Counted from the first letter of the stretch, positions 1 to 7,700 are shown. The stretch: 32,387 bases of DNA from Enterocloster lavalensis (GCF_902364025.1 NZ_CABJCG010000032.1:1-32387); one strand, 5' to 3'. Numbers and translations: made by a program. Notes: a model not told the origin generated them from the sequence alone.

Positions 1-93
1 CAAAACGGTATAGGTTTTAAACATCATTCAATATGTGGTTTTGAGGGTACGTTTAAATTGATAATTTCATAATTTATTCGTAAGCGGTGATGA

Positions 94-168
94 CGGGGTG
101 TGGCTCAGCTTGGCTAGAGCGCCTGGTTTGGGACCAGGAGGTCGCAGGTTCGAATCCTGTCACCCCGA
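94..168 (+). tRNA. tRNA-Pro (TGG anticodon)
   Basis: The acceptor stem CGGGGTG (94-100) pairs with CACCCCG (161-167). The anticodon stem CCTGG/CCAGG encloses the loop TTTGGGA, which gives anticodon TGG. The T arm carries GGTTCGAAT. No CCA is encoded. It sits 14 bases ahead of tRNA-Gly, and the pair shares the terminator downstream. Confidence 0.95.
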
Positions 169-182
169 CGAATACAAAATAT

Positions 183-254
183 GCGCGAGTGGCTCAGGGG
201 TGGAGCACCACCTTGCCAAGGTGGGGGCCGCGGGTTCGAATCCCGTCTCGCGCT
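183..254 (+). tRNA. tRNA-Gly (GCC anticodon)
   Basis: The acceptor stem GCGCGAG (183-189) pairs with CTCGCGC (247-253). The anticodon arm CCACC-TTGCCAA-GGTGG gives anticodon GCC. The T loop is GGTTCGAAT. CCA is not encoded. It is probably co-transcribed with the preceding tRNA-Pro. Confidence 0.95.
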
Positions 255-266
255 TTTTTTATTTGC

Positions 267-305
267 AGCGGAAAACTTGTAAAATCAAGGTTTCCGCTAT
301 TTTTT
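267..305 (+). terminator. Rho-independent terminator of the tRNA pair
   Basis: An inverted repeat AGCGGAAA / TTTCCGCT with an inner CTTG/CAAG pairing is followed by a run of T. It ends the tRNA transcript before the DUF554 gene. Confidence 0.8.
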
Positions 306-359
306 GGATGGTGCTAAAACGGTAGACAGCTGTAGACAGTTTGCGTTTCGTTTAAGCGC

Positions 360-388
360 TTGTCAGATTTTGAAATTTGTACTATAAT
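360..388 (+). promoter_or_regulatory. Sigma-A type promoter of the DUF554/aminotransferase operon
   Basis: TTGTCA at 360-365 and TATAAT at 383-388 are separated by 17 bases. The implied transcript start is about 50 bases ahead of the DUF554 start codon. Confidence 0.7.
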
Positions 389-447
389 GGGCGAAATGAG
401 CTGCAAAGGCAGATAAAGATATAATATAAGAAGGGCGAGATCAGAGT

Positions 448-1170
448 ATGAGCGGTTTGGGAACGATTGTGAATGTGGCGGCGATTCTGGGAGGCTGTGT
501 CATTGGGCTTTTGGTGAAGGGAGGACTTCCGAAGCACCTGGAGGATACGATTACCAGCGCGGTGGGGCTGTGCGTGATCTTTGTGGGGATCTCCGGGGCG
601 CTGAAAGGAATGATGACTGTCACGGCCGGAGGACTGGATACCCGGGACACCCTGGTGATGGTGCTCTGCATGGTGATCGGGTCCGCTCTGGGCGAGTGGA
701 TCGACATCGAGGACCGGTTGGAGCAGCTGGGAATCTGGTGCAAGTCGAAAATACCGGCGGGGAAGGCCTCGGGCACCTTTGTGGAGGCATTTGTGAGCAG
801 TTCCCTGCTGTTCTGCGTGGGGGCCATGGCCATTGTGGGCGCGCTGGAGGATGGACTGACCCATAACTACAGCACGCTGTTTACCAAAGCGGTCATGGAC
901 GGCGTTCTCTCCATCATTTTCACCGCGGCCTTAGGCATCGGCACGGCGTTTTCCATTTTCCCGGTAGCCATCTACCAGGGATCGATCACGCTGCTGGCCG
1001 GCGTGGTGCGGCCGTATCTGACCGAGCTGATGATTGGGCGGATCTCCTTCATCGGATCGATCCTGATCTTCGCCCTGGGACTGAATTTGGTTTTAAACAG
1101 CAAGCTGAAAATCGGCAACATGCTGCCCGCGGTCTTTCTGCCGGTGATCGTGTGTCTGCTGGGATATTGA
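448..1170 (+). CDS. DUF554 family integral membrane protein
   Basis: This 240-residue, very hydrophobic protein has about six or seven membrane segments and matches the DUF554 (YdfK-like) family in length and in its N-terminal pattern, a GTIVN motif followed by a glycine-rich first helix. The family has no established biochemical role; transport is only a guess. It starts at ATG 448 behind a modest GGGCGAG ribosome site. It is followed after 16 bases by the aminotransferase, which has its own strong GAGGAGGATGAGG site, so the two probably form one operon from the promoter at 360-388. Base composition is G+C-rich like the rest of the first 14 kb. Nothing is truncated. Confidence 0.85.
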   Translation: MSGLGTIVNVAAILGGCVIGLLVKGGLPKHLEDTITSAVGLCVIFVGISGALKGMMTVTAGGLDTRDTLVMVLCMVIGSALGEWIDIEDRLEQLGIWCKSKIPAGKASGTFVEAFVSSSLLFCVGAMAIVGALEDGLTHNYSTLFTKAVMDGVLSIIFTAALGIGTAFSIFPVAIYQGSITLLAGVVRPYLTELMIGRISFIGSILIFALGLNLVLNSKLKIGNMLPAVFLPVIVCLLGY

Positions 1171-1186
1171 CGAGGAGGATGAGGAC

Positions 1187-2377
1187 ATGGAATTTGCAAA
1201 ACGGATGGACCTCTTTGGCGAGGGAATCTTTTCAAAGCTTTCGGAAGTGCGCAGGCGCAAGGTGTCTGCCGGGGAGACGGTGATCGACATGAGCATAGGC
1301 GCGCCCAACATTCCGCCGGCCGCTCATATCCGGGAGGCTCTCTGCAGGGCCGCTGCGGAGGAGAAGAACTATATTTACGCGATCAACGACCAGACCGCTC
1401 TTTTGGACGCGGTGGCCGCATGGTATGACCGGCGCTACGGAGTGAAGCTGGACCCGCAGACCGAGATTTGTTCCCTGCTGGGGTCCCAGGAAGGGCTGGC
1501 TCACATCGCGCTCTCCATCGTGGACGAGGGGGACACTGTGCTGGTGCCGGACCCCTGCTATCCGGTGTTCGGGGATGGGCCGCGGATTGCTGGGGCAACG
1601 CTCTATTATATGCCCCAGAAAAAGGAAAACGGTTATGTGATCCGTCTGGACGATATTCCCGGGGAGGTGGCCCGCAGGGCTAAATTCATGATCGTATCCT
1701 ACCCCAACAACCCCACGGCGGCCCTGGCTCCGGACAGCTTTTACGAGGAGCTGGTGGCATTTGCCAAGAAGTATCAGATCATTGTGCTGCACGATAACGC
1801 TTACAGCGAGCTGGTGTTTGATGGGAAGAGCTGTGGCAGCTTTTTGAGCTTCCCGGGCGCGCGGGAGGTGGGCGTGGAGTTCAACTCCCTGTCCAAGACC
1901 TATGGCCTGGCCGGGGCGCGCATCGGCTTCTGTTTGGGCAACCGGGAGGTGGTGGCCCAATTAAAGCGGCTTAAGTCCAACATGGACTACGGCATGTTTC
2001 TGCCCATCCAGCAGGCGGCCATCGCGGCCATTACCGGGGACCAGTCCTGTGTGGAGAGCACCAGGGAAGCTTATGTCCGCCGCCGCAACTGTCTCTGCGA
2101 CGGCTTTACCGCCATCGGCTGGCCCATGGAGCGCCCTGCGGCCACAATGTTCGTGTGGGCTGCCATTCCGTCCGGGTATGAGACCTCCGAGGCATTTGCC
2201 ATGGATCTGGTGGAGAAGGCCGGGCTGATTGTGACGCCGGGCAGCGCCTTTGGTCCCTCCGGCGAGGGTTATGTGCGCCTGGCGCTGGTGCAGGACGAGG
2301 ATGCGATCCGTCAGGCGGTGGATCTGGTGGCTGCCAGCGGGATTTTGTCAGGTGGGAAATCGAAGGTTGGACGTTAA
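1187..2377 (+). CDS. PLP-dependent class I/II aminotransferase, DapL/AspC-like
   Basis: This 396-residue fold-type I aminotransferase is full length. The visible signature is SLSKTYGLAGARIGF, in which Lys237 should bind pyridoxal phosphate. Also present are YPNNPT (172-177) and HDNAY with Asp203 and Tyr206, which normally contact the cofactor ring. The N-terminal half resembles LL-diaminopimelate aminotransferases and related aspartate or alanine aminotransferases. Homology alone cannot fix the substrate, so a role in lysine and peptidoglycan precursor supply is possible but unproven. Start ATG 1187 has a purine-rich site GAGGAGGATGAGG 3 to 15 bases upstream. A strong terminator follows the stop, closing the operon with the DUF554 gene. 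Confidence 0.85.
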   Translation: MEFAKRMDLFGEGIFSKLSEVRRRKVSAGETVIDMSIGAPNIPPAAHIREALCRAAAEEKNYIYAINDQTALLDAVAAWYDRRYGVKLDPQTEICSLLGSQEGLAHIALSIVDEGDTVLVPDPCYPVFGDGPRIAGATLYYMPQKKENGYVIRLDDIPGEVARRAKFMIVSYPNNPTAALAPDSFYEELVAFAKKYQIIVLHDNAYSELVFDGKSCGSFLSFPGAREVGVEFNSLSKTYGLAGARIGFCLGNREVVAQLKRLKSNMDYGMFLPIQQAAIAAITGDQSCVESTREAYVRRRNCLCDGFTAIGWPMERPAATMFVWAAIPSGYETSEAFAMDLVEKAGLIVTPGSAFGPSGEGYVRLALVQDEDAIRQAVDLVAASGILSGGKSKVGR

Positions 2378-2406
2378 GCCGGATAGAAATTGATGAAATG
2401 ATGAGC

Positions 2407-2454
2407 AGGTGTTTCCAAAGTTGAGAGATGACGTTGGAGACGCCTCTTTTTTTT
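2407..2454 (+). terminator. Rho-independent terminator after the aminotransferase
   Basis: AGGTGTTTCCAA (2407-2418) pairs with TTGGAGACGCCT (2434-2445), 12 pairs including two G-U. Eight T follow almost immediately. Confidence 0.9.
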
Positions 2455-2860
2455 ATGTCCGTCATCGGATGGGATTGTCTATATAAATGACTTTATGTAA
2501 ATAACAAAATATCGTTCATTGCTTCCAGTAATAGATATTATAGAAAGTTAAATGATCATATTTCGTTCAAATAATTTTTGAGTTTTTCCAAATCATGATC
2601 AAATTGAACTTTTTTAGCACAAACTACTACGAATATTACCAATCCCCCCAGGGGACCCGCAGTGCATTATAATAGCATTTTTCTTGACAGAAAATGCAGA
2701 AACACGCTATAATATCTATTATATGAAGTTTCTGATTTGAGGAATGTTCTGGATACAGGCAGAGCAGGACGGGAGAAATGTCACTCGTATGTTGAAAACA
2801 AAAGAAGACCGGGGATGTCCGTTATGGACAGACTTCGGACGAGAGGGACGGTATTAAGTT
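2455..2860. other. A+T-rich intergenic region, no gene seen
   Basis: This 400-base gap is much richer in A+T than its flanks. The short open frames here have no family resemblance or credible ribosome site. It contains the promoter at 2684-2713 and then a leader of about 140 bases with a small GTCCG/CGGAC inverted repeat before the recombinase-like gene. I see no RNA gene or attachment site. Confidence 0.5.
2684..2713 (+). promoter_or_regulatory. Consensus promoter for the recombinase-like gene
   Basis: A perfect TTGACA at 2684-2689 and a perfect TATAAT at 2708-2713 are separated by 18 bases. This is the strongest promoter match in the first 6 kb and gives the downstream gene a leader of about 140 bases. 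Confidence 0.8.
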
Positions 2861-3628
2861 ATGTGCTATGTGATGACCCAGGATCTTTTGCTCCGGTACG
2901 ATCATTATCTTGGAGCGAACGGCTATTCAAAGGCAACCTGTCAAAAATACAAGGGGGATTTGCAGCAGTTTTACAACTATCAGGGCAGTGAAACGGTGGA
3001 TGAGGAGACCTGCCAGGCGTATCAGCGCTATTTGATGGAGCATTATACGCCCAGGGGGGCGTGTTCCAAGATTGTGGCAGTCAACACCTTCTTCCGCTTT
3101 GCGGATTGGAAAGTTCGCATGGACGTGCCTAAGATCAACCGGAGCACGGTTTCCAACGCAGGCATGGAGCTGACTACCTCGGAATACAGGAGCCTGCTGA
3201 ACGCGGCAAAGTCTCAGCGCAACCCGCGCCTGTATTATCTGATCCAGATATTGGCGCTGACCAAGATCAGCGTCAGCGAGCACCAGTATATTACGCCTGA
3301 GGCAGTGGAGCAGGGATTTTTCCTGATTCCCCGGGGAAACAGCAGCAAGGTGGTGGTATTGCCCAACGCGCTGCGCAAGGAGCTGGCCGCGTTTGTGGAG
3401 TCCATGAAACTAAAAGAGGGGCCGATTTTCAGCAGCCGGACCGGGAAGCCTTGGGATCGGGCGGCGATTCACAAGAGCCTGAAACGGCTGTGCCGGGGGA
3501 CGAAAATTGATCCGGAAAAGGTCACGGCCAGAAACCTTACCCATGTGGTTGCATTCGGGGCGGCGGTCTATAAGCTGGACGAGAGAGTGAAACATATTAA
3601 CGGGGCGCGGGATAAAGAAGAACATTAA
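2861..3628 (+). CDS. Tyrosine-recombinase-like protein lacking catalytic residues
   Basis: This 255-residue protein has the layout of a phage-integrase family protein: an N-terminal SAM-like core-binding domain (about 5-80, with LLLRYDHYLGANGYSKAT) and a C-terminal domain. The catalytic set looks lost. Where active enzymes have TG(L/M)RISEL this one has TKISVSEH, so the first Arg is replaced. The HxLRH box reads RNLTH, losing His and the second Arg. The protein ends at DKEEH with no nucleophilic Tyr box. The frame is intact and has its own consensus promoter, so it may be a DNA-binding protein rather than debris. ATG 2861 is chosen; ATG 2873 is possible but has no ribosome site. The gene stands alone between terminator-like hairpins. 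Confidence 0.65.
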   Translation: MCYVMTQDLLLRYDHYLGANGYSKATCQKYKGDLQQFYNYQGSETVDEETCQAYQRYLMEHYTPRGACSKIVAVNTFFRFADWKVRMDVPKINRSTVSNAGMELTTSEYRSLLNAAKSQRNPRLYYLIQILALTKISVSEHQYITPEAVEQGFFLIPRGNSSKVVVLPNALRKELAAFVESMKLKEGPIFSSRTGKPWDRAAIHKSLKRLCRGTKIDPEKVTARNLTHVVAFGAAVYKLDERVKHINGARDKEEH

Positions 3629-3635
3629 TGGATCG

Positions 3636-3668
3636 GAGCCGGCAGGTGGCATTTTACTCTGCCGGCTC
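3636..3668 (+). terminator. GC-rich hairpin, probable terminator
   Basis: A perfect 10-base inverted repeat, GAGCCGGCAG / CTGCCGGCTC, lies 8 bases after the recombinase-like stop codon. It has no long T run. It directly abuts the -35 box of the next promoter, so it may insulate that promoter or terminate only weakly. Confidence 0.55.
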
Positions 3669-3697
3669 TTGCCATATTTGAAAAACTGTACTATAAT
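3669..3697 (+). promoter_or_regulatory. Promoter of the vanZ-truA-CDF operon
   Basis: TTGCCA at 3669-3674 and TATAAT at 3692-3697 have 17-base spacing. The region around the -10 box (ACTATAATGGGC) closely matches that of the promoter at 360-388. Confidence 0.75.
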
Positions 3698-3723
3698 GGG
3701 CAAAATAAGCGTCTTAAGCAGAG

Positions 3724-4218
3724 GTGAATATGGCGGTAAGAATGAGACAGGTGAGGGGAGTTTGGCATAACGAGTTATTCTGGCAGGCGGCATTGATTCT
3801 CTATGTGCTGTTCGTCTACGGCCACTCCATGGTTCCGGCGGAGTTGTCCTCCCGGGAGAGCGGCGCGGTGCTGCAAATAATTGCCAAAATTTGGGACGGG
3901 CTCCATTTATCGGGGCAGATGCCCACGGAGCATATGGTTCGCAAGACAGCGCATTTTATGGAATATATGGGGATGGGCATTCTGTTGTGCAGGAATGTCC
4001 AGGTTATGGCGCGGCAGCGGCGGATTCCGCTGCGTTCGGTGATTGCGGCGGCCATATGGCTGCCGTTTGTGGACGAGACCATCCAGCTGTTCGTGCGGGG
4101 GCGGTCCGGGCAGATCAGCGACGTCTGGCTGGACCTGGCCGGTATGTGGACCGGTCTGGGCCTGATGTGTCTTTTGGGGCGCGCGAGGTCACATGGAAAC
4201 AGGAGGCGGCTGAGATGA
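3724..4218 (+). CDS. VanZ family membrane protein
   Basis: This 164-residue protein has about four hydrophobic segments and VanZ-family hallmarks: RKTAHFMEYMGMG around residues 72-84, and DETIQLFVRGRSGQISDVW followed by LDLAG in the second half. VanZ proteins are small membrane proteins; the founding member confers low-level teicoplanin resistance, but most chromosomal homologues have no assigned function, so resistance should not be assumed. GTG 3724 is used here; an in-frame ATG at 3730 is the main alternative. Its stop overlaps the truA start by four bases (ATGA), so the two are translationally coupled. Confidence 0.8.
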   Translation: MNMAVRMRQVRGVWHNELFWQAALILYVLFVYGHSMVPAELSSRESGAVLQIIAKIWDGLHLSGQMPTEHMVRKTAHFMEYMGMGILLCRNVQVMARQRRIPLRSVIAAAIWLPFVDETIQLFVRGRSGQISDVWLDLAGMWTGLGLMCLLGRARSHGNRRRLR

Positions 4219-4967
4219 ATTATAAAATGATTTTGCAGTACGACGGCACACGCTACGACGGTTGGCAGAGGCAGGGCAACACGGACCGGACCATACAGGG
4301 GAAGCTGGAGGCCGTGCTGGGGCGGCTGGCGGAGGAGACGGTGGAGGTATACGGTTCCGGCCGGACCGACGGCGGCGTCCACGCCAGAGGGCAGGTGGCG
4401 AATTTCCATCTGAAACAGGCGCGGGAGCCGGAAGAAATCCGCGCGTACCTGAACCGGTATCTGCCGGAGGACATCTGCGTTCTGGAGCTGACGGCCGCCC
4501 CGGAACGTTTTCACAGCCGCTTAAACGCCTGCCGGAAGACTTACCGGTACCAGATTTGGATGGACGGCAAGACGGACGTGTTTCAGCGGGACTATTTCTA
4601 CGGCCTGGGAAAGCAGCTGGACATCGGGCAGATGGAGCGGGCGGCCGGGACGCTTCTGGGAACCCATGATTTCAAAAGCTTCTGCGGCAATAAAAAGATG
4701 AAGAAGTCCACGGTCCGCACCATAACGGCGATCCGTTTGATCCGTCTGTGCGATGGAAAGGCGCTGGCGGTGGATGTTACGGGCAACGGCTTTTTACAAC
4801 AGATGGTGCGGATCCTGGCGGGGACCCTGATCGAGGTGGGTTTGGGAAAGCGGGAGGCGGACAGCCTGGAAGCCGTGTTGGAATTAAAGGAAAGAAGTGC
4901 AGCGGGATTTACGGCGCCGCCGGAGGGGCTGTGCCTGATGAATGTACAGTATGAGGAAGAGAAATGA
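4215..4967 (+). CDS. truA: tRNA pseudouridine(38-40) synthase
   Basis: TruA isomerises uridines 38-40 in the anticodon arm of many tRNAs. The 250-residue protein has normal family length. The catalytic motif GRTDGGVHA is intact with Asp52 as the expected nucleophile. RFHSRLNACRKTYRY and the C-terminal GNGFLQQMVRILAGTLIEVG are also typical. Start ATG 4215 overlaps the VanZ stop, and its own stop overlaps the next gene's ATG, a tightly coupled three-gene run. An in-frame open extension upstream to 3891 lies inside vanZ and is ignored. Confidence 0.95.
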   Translation: MNYKMILQYDGTRYDGWQRQGNTDRTIQGKLEAVLGRLAEETVEVYGSGRTDGGVHARGQVANFHLKQAREPEEIRAYLNRYLPEDICVLELTAAPERFHSRLNACRKTYRYQIWMDGKTDVFQRDYFYGLGKQLDIGQMERAAGTLLGTHDFKSFCGNKKMKKSTVRTITAIRLIRLCDGKALAVDVTGNGFLQQMVRILAGTLIEVGLGKREADSLEAVLELKERSAAGFTAPPEGLCLMNVQYEEEK

Positions 4968-6148
4968 CGGAATTTTTAGTAAAACGATTTGTAAAAGATT
5001 ACCAACAGACGGAGGCAGTGCAGGTTCGCACTGCCTATGGCACGCTCTCCAGCATGGTGGGGATTTTCTGCAACGTGCTGCTGTTTGGCGCAAAGCTGCT
5101 GATCGGGCTGCTGATCAACAGTATTTCCGTGATGGCGGATGCGTTTAACAACCTTTCGGATGCGGCCTCCTCCATTATCGGGTTTATTGGGGTCAAGATG
5201 GCGGAAAAACCGGCGGACGACGACCATCCCTTTGGACACGGGCGCATCGAGTATATCGCGGCCTTTATCGTGGCGTTTATTGTCATTCAGGTGGGATTTT
5301 CTCTGTTTAAAACGTCGCTGAACAAGATTTTGAATCCGGAGAGCATGTCCTTTAAATGGATTTCCATTGTGATCCTGTCCCTCAGCGTGGCGGTGAAGCT
5401 CTGGCTCTCGCTGTTCAACAGGACGCTGGGGAAACGGATCAATTCCAAGGTGATGCTGGCGACTGCGGCGGACGCTATGGGGGATGTGGTCACGACCTCG
5501 GCCACCATGCTGTCCATCGCGGTGTTTGGCATCTTTGGCGTGAACATCGACGGCATCGTGGGCATTGCCGTGTCGGTGGTAGTTATGATCGCGGGCGTGA
5601 ATATCGCCAAGGATACGCTGGCGCCGCTGATCGGCGAGGCCATCGATCCCCAGCTGTACGAGCAGATCACCAATTTTGTGGAGAGCTTTGAGGGCATTTT
5701 GGGAACCCATGACCTGATTGTTCACAACTACGGGCCTTCCAAGAGCATGGCGTCCATCCACGCCGAGGTGCCAAACGACGTGAATGTGGAGCGCTCCCAT
5801 GAGGTGATTGACCAGATTGAACACGAAGCGGCAAGGCGGTTCGGTCTGCTTTTGGTGATCCATATGGATCCGGTGGAGACCCATGACGGCCGGATCCGGG
5901 AATTTCGGGATATGCTTGGTGAGGTTCTGACGGAGCTTGACAGCCGGTTGAGCTTTCACGACTTCCGCATGGTGGATGGGGTGGAGCACATCAATTTAAT
6001 TTTCGATTTAGTGGTTCCCAGGGAATATAAAGCGGCGGTTCAGGACAACTTAAAAGCGAGGATTAGCGCAGCGGTCCGCAAACGCGACCCACGCTGCGCC
6101 TGTGTGATCACGGTTGAGAACAGCTATCTGGCGGAGGCGCAGAAATAA
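4964..6148 (+). CDS. Cation diffusion facilitator (CDF) transporter, possibly Mn2+
   Basis: This 394-residue efflux transporter has six predicted membrane helices followed by a long cytoplasmic C-terminal domain. The metal-site signature reads Asn62-xxx-Asp66 in TM2 (ADAFNNLSDA) and Asp170-xxx-Asp174 in TM5 (DAMGD). Zn/Cd-type members carry His or Asp with Asp at these places, whereas the N/DxxxD plus DxxxD pattern is described for Mn-type CDF proteins. Manganese or iron is therefore inferred, not shown. The loop DDDHPFGHGRIEY after TM2 is conserved in the family. ATG 4964 overlaps the truA stop. The C-terminal domain extends further than in the simplest family members, ending about residue 394. 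Confidence 0.9.
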   Translation: MTEFLVKRFVKDYQQTEAVQVRTAYGTLSSMVGIFCNVLLFGAKLLIGLLINSISVMADAFNNLSDAASSIIGFIGVKMAEKPADDDHPFGHGRIEYIAAFIVAFIVIQVGFSLFKTSLNKILNPESMSFKWISIVILSLSVAVKLWLSLFNRTLGKRINSKVMLATAADAMGDVVTTSATMLSIAVFGIFGVNIDGIVGIAVSVVVMIAGVNIAKDTLAPLIGEAIDPQLYEQITNFVESFEGILGTHDLIVHNYGPSKSMASIHAEVPNDVNVERSHEVIDQIEHEAARRFGLLLVIHMDPVETHDGRIREFRDMLGEVLTELDSRLSFHDFRMVDGVEHINLIFDLVVPREYKAAVQDNLKARISAAVRKRDPRCACVITVENSYLAEAQK

Positions 6149-6173
6149 GGCTAATCCCTGAAAGGGGATCCAC

Positions 6174-6713
6174 ATGACGGAGGAAGCGCTGTTAAAGGAG
6201 ATTGCGGCCGGAAATGAGGAGGCGTTCAGACAGTTTTATCTCTGCACGGTCCGGCCGGTGCACAGCTACATCCTGTCGCTGACCAGAAACAGCCATGAGG
6301 CGGAGGACGTGCTGCAGGAAACCTATCTGAAGATCTGGACCGACGCTACAGAATACCGGCCTCAGGGGAAACCGCTGGCCTGGGTGTTCACCATTGCCAG
6401 GAATTTGTGCTACATGCGGTTTCGGGAGCAGCGCAGATGGGCGGAGTTTGGACTGTCGGAGCTGGAGGACTGCGAGGAGGGAAAAAACTGCGAGCAGATC
6501 GACCAGGCGGCGGACCGCCAGGTACTGCTGCGGGCCCTGGACGAGCTGAAGGAGCAGGACCGCCAGATCGTGCTCCTGTACGCGGCCGCGGGGATGAAAC
6601 ATCGGGAGGTGGCAAAGGCCCTGGGACTGCCGCTGGCTACGGAATTGTCCCGCTACTCCCGCTCGATGAAACGCCTTCAGCAGCTTTTGACGGTGCGGCG
6701 GACCGGGGGCTGA
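6174..6713 (+). CDS. ECF-like RNA polymerase sigma factor
   Basis: This 179-residue protein has sigma region 2 (about 10-90; AEDVLQETYLKIW is the core-binding helix, FREQRRWAE the -10 recognition part) and region 4 (about 115-170, with LKEQDRQIVLLYAAAGMKHREVA). The usual GTVxSRxxR of the region 4 helix is replaced by ATELSRYSRSMKRL, a small departure. No anti-sigma gene follows, which is unusual for this family; the next 150 bases hold only G+C-rich sequence, an A-rich stretch and the tRNA promoter. Start ATG 6174 has GAAAGGGGA eight bases upstream. The target promoters cannot be told from the sequence. Confidence 0.85.
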   Translation: MTEEALLKEIAAGNEEAFRQFYLCTVRPVHSYILSLTRNSHEAEDVLQETYLKIWTDATEYRPQGKPLAWVFTIARNLCYMRFREQRRWAEFGLSELEDCEEGKNCEQIDQAADRQVLLRALDELKEQDRQIVLLYAAAGMKHREVAKALGLPLATELSRYSRSMKRLQQLLTVRRTGG

Positions 6714-6820
6714 AGCGGCCGATCCGCCGGTCTGGAACGGGCCGCAGAGGCGCAGGTTTTGGGGCGGGGCCGGGAAGCGGAAAACGGTGGCAAAAAAATC
6801 AAAAAAAATTAAAAATCCCC

Positions 6821-6849
6821 TTGCAATAAATGAAAAACTATTGTATAAT
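6821..6849 (+). promoter_or_regulatory. Promoter of tRNA-Gln
   Basis: TTGCAA at 6821-6826 and TATAAT at 6844-6849 have 17-base spacing. The implied start is about 10 bases ahead of the tRNA. Confidence 0.75.
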
Positions 6850-6866
6850 ACATTTCGTTGTGTTGA

Positions 6867-6939
6867 TGGGCTATCGCCAAATGGTAAGGCAACGGACTCT
6901 GACTCCGTCATTTTCTTGGTTCGAATCCAAGTAGCCCAG
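6867..6939 (+). tRNA. tRNA-Gln (CTG anticodon)
   Basis: The acceptor stem TGGGCTA (6867-6873) pairs with TAGCCCA (6932-6938). The anticodon arm ACGGA-CTCTGAC-TCCGT gives CTG. The T arm GGTTCGAAT is present and CCA is not encoded. It is flanked by its own promoter and terminator and separates the housekeeping block from the polysaccharide locus. Confidence 0.95.
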
Positions 6940-6946
6940 CTATATG

Positions 6947-6991
6947 GACCCGGTGTTTTTCACTCAGGTGAAAGCTGCCGGGTCTTTTTTT
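6947..6991 (+). terminator. Rho-independent terminator of tRNA-Gln
   Basis: GACCCGG (6947-6953) pairs with CCGGGTC (6978-6984), with an inner TTTCAC/GTGAAA stem, followed by seven T. Confidence 0.9.
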
Positions 6992-7052
6992 GTGTGTAAT
7001 GGGTTATTTGCGTTTCTGCGGGCGTTTGACAACGGTTTTTGGAAGATCATGA

Positions 7053-7063
7053 GGGGGGGGGGG
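7053..7063 (+). repeat. Poly-G tract (11 G) upstream of the first regulator
   Basis: Eleven consecutive G lie in the intergenic region, 29 bases ahead of the best -10 box. The end of the tract also forms the left arm of GGGGAT-GTC-ATCCCC (7060-7074). A tract here could change length by slippage and move upstream DNA relative to the promoter. It also lies within a tiny open frame from ATG 7049 that I do not regard as a gene. Confidence 0.9.
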
Positions 7064-7089
7064 ATGTCATCCCCAAAGCGTATATTATA

Positions 7090-7098
7090 TGGTATAAT
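7090..7098 (+). promoter_or_regulatory. Extended -10 promoter of the first regulator
   Basis: TGGTATAAT is an extended -10 box with no recognisable -35 at the expected place (about 7070-7075). This fits a promoter that needs an activator. The implied start is near 7105. A second possible promoter is TTGACA 7136-7141 with TATAAA 7160-7165 (18 apart), but it would overlap the start of the coding region. TGACAG occurs three times, at 7106, 7120 and 7137. Confidence 0.5.
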
Positions 7099-7156
7099 CA
7101 ATACATGACAGTAGAGTGTTGACAGAACGAGTATGTTGACAGGGGTGTGTTTGTGG

Positions 7157-7633
7157 ATGTATAAAAATGTTTCAGGAAAAGTGTATATCAAGACGTTCGA
7201 TGGATTTGATCTGTATAAAGATGGAAAGATGGTCTATTTTTCCAGCGCAAAGGCCAAAGAACTGCTTGCATTTCTGGTGGACCGGAAAGGCAGGTTTGTG
7301 CCCCTGAGTCAGTTAGCGGAAAATCTGTTCGAGAATGAAAAGGATATCCGAAAGGCCAAACGTTTGGTTCACACGGCGTTTAACCGCCTGACCAAAACGC
7401 TTAAGAGTTATGAGATCGAGGATATTTTAAAAAGAGGAAGAGGGATTTACGCGGTCGACTGCAGCCGGATTCTGTGTGACAGCTATGAGATGGAAGCGCG
7501 CACAGAGGGGAGCAGCAATTTTTTTCTCGGCGAGTATATGCCGGAGTACAGTTGGGCGGAGGTGACGCTGTCCAATCTGCTGAGAAAATATTACGATGAA
7601 AACCAGCTGCCGGACCACGAGGGGGACTCGTAG
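7157..7633 (+). CDS. SARP-like winged-helix transcriptional regulator (first copy)
   Basis: This 158-residue protein resembles only the N-terminal OmpR/SARP-type winged-helix domain: VYIKTFDGFDLYKDGKMVYF, then KAKELLAFLVDRKG, a recognition-helix region with LVHTAFNRLTKTL, and a C-terminal RGIYAVD hairpin. No ATPase or receiver domain follows, so it is a minimal DNA-binding protein. Its C terminus shares YMPEYSWAE with the second copy's YMPEYPWAR, so the two are paralogues. ATG 7157 is chosen because AGGGGTG lies about 10 bases upstream and the resulting N terminus matches the second copy in length; ATG 7133 is an alternative. The location directly ahead of the polysaccharide locus suggests it controls that locus, which is inference. 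Confidence 0.75.
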   Translation: MYKNVSGKVYIKTFDGFDLYKDGKMVYFSSAKAKELLAFLVDRKGRFVPLSQLAENLFENEKDIRKAKRLVHTAFNRLTKTLKSYEIEDILKRGRGIYAVDCSRILCDSYEMEARTEGSSNFFLGEYMPEYSWAEVTLSNLLRKYYDENQLPDHEGDS

Positions 7634-7660
7634 CCGGAGCAAACAGGGGAACGATGGGAA

Positions 7661-7700
7661 GACATAACCACAGTCAGGAATTGTGGTTATGTCTTTTTTT
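7661..7700 (+). terminator. Strong terminator after the first regulator
   Basis: A perfect 12-base inverted repeat, GACATAACCACA / TGTGGTTATGTC, is followed by seven T. The first regulator is thus a single-gene transcript, separate from the polysaccharide operon. Confidence 0.93.

Noticed and set aside
2737..2991. Open frame of 84 codons before the recombinase-like gene
   Set aside because: It overlaps the better supported gene in another frame, starts at a non-ATG codon without a ribosome site and has no recognisable sequence.
2861..3628. Recombinase-like gene as the invertase controlling the capsule locus
   Set aside because: Catalytic residues are missing, it lies 4 kb from the locus, and no inverted repeats flanking an invertible promoter were found.
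6714..6820. Remnant of an anti-sigma gene after the sigma factor
   Set aside because: The sequence is G+C-rich with small inverted repeats, but none of its frames shows a membrane helix or zinc-finger motif, so there is no support for a gene remnant.
7049..7108. Small 19-codon open frame starting at ATG 7049 through the poly-G tract
   Set aside because: It lies mostly upstream of the inferred transcript start, has poor ribosome-site spacing and no similarity to anything; the tract is better explained as a promoter element.
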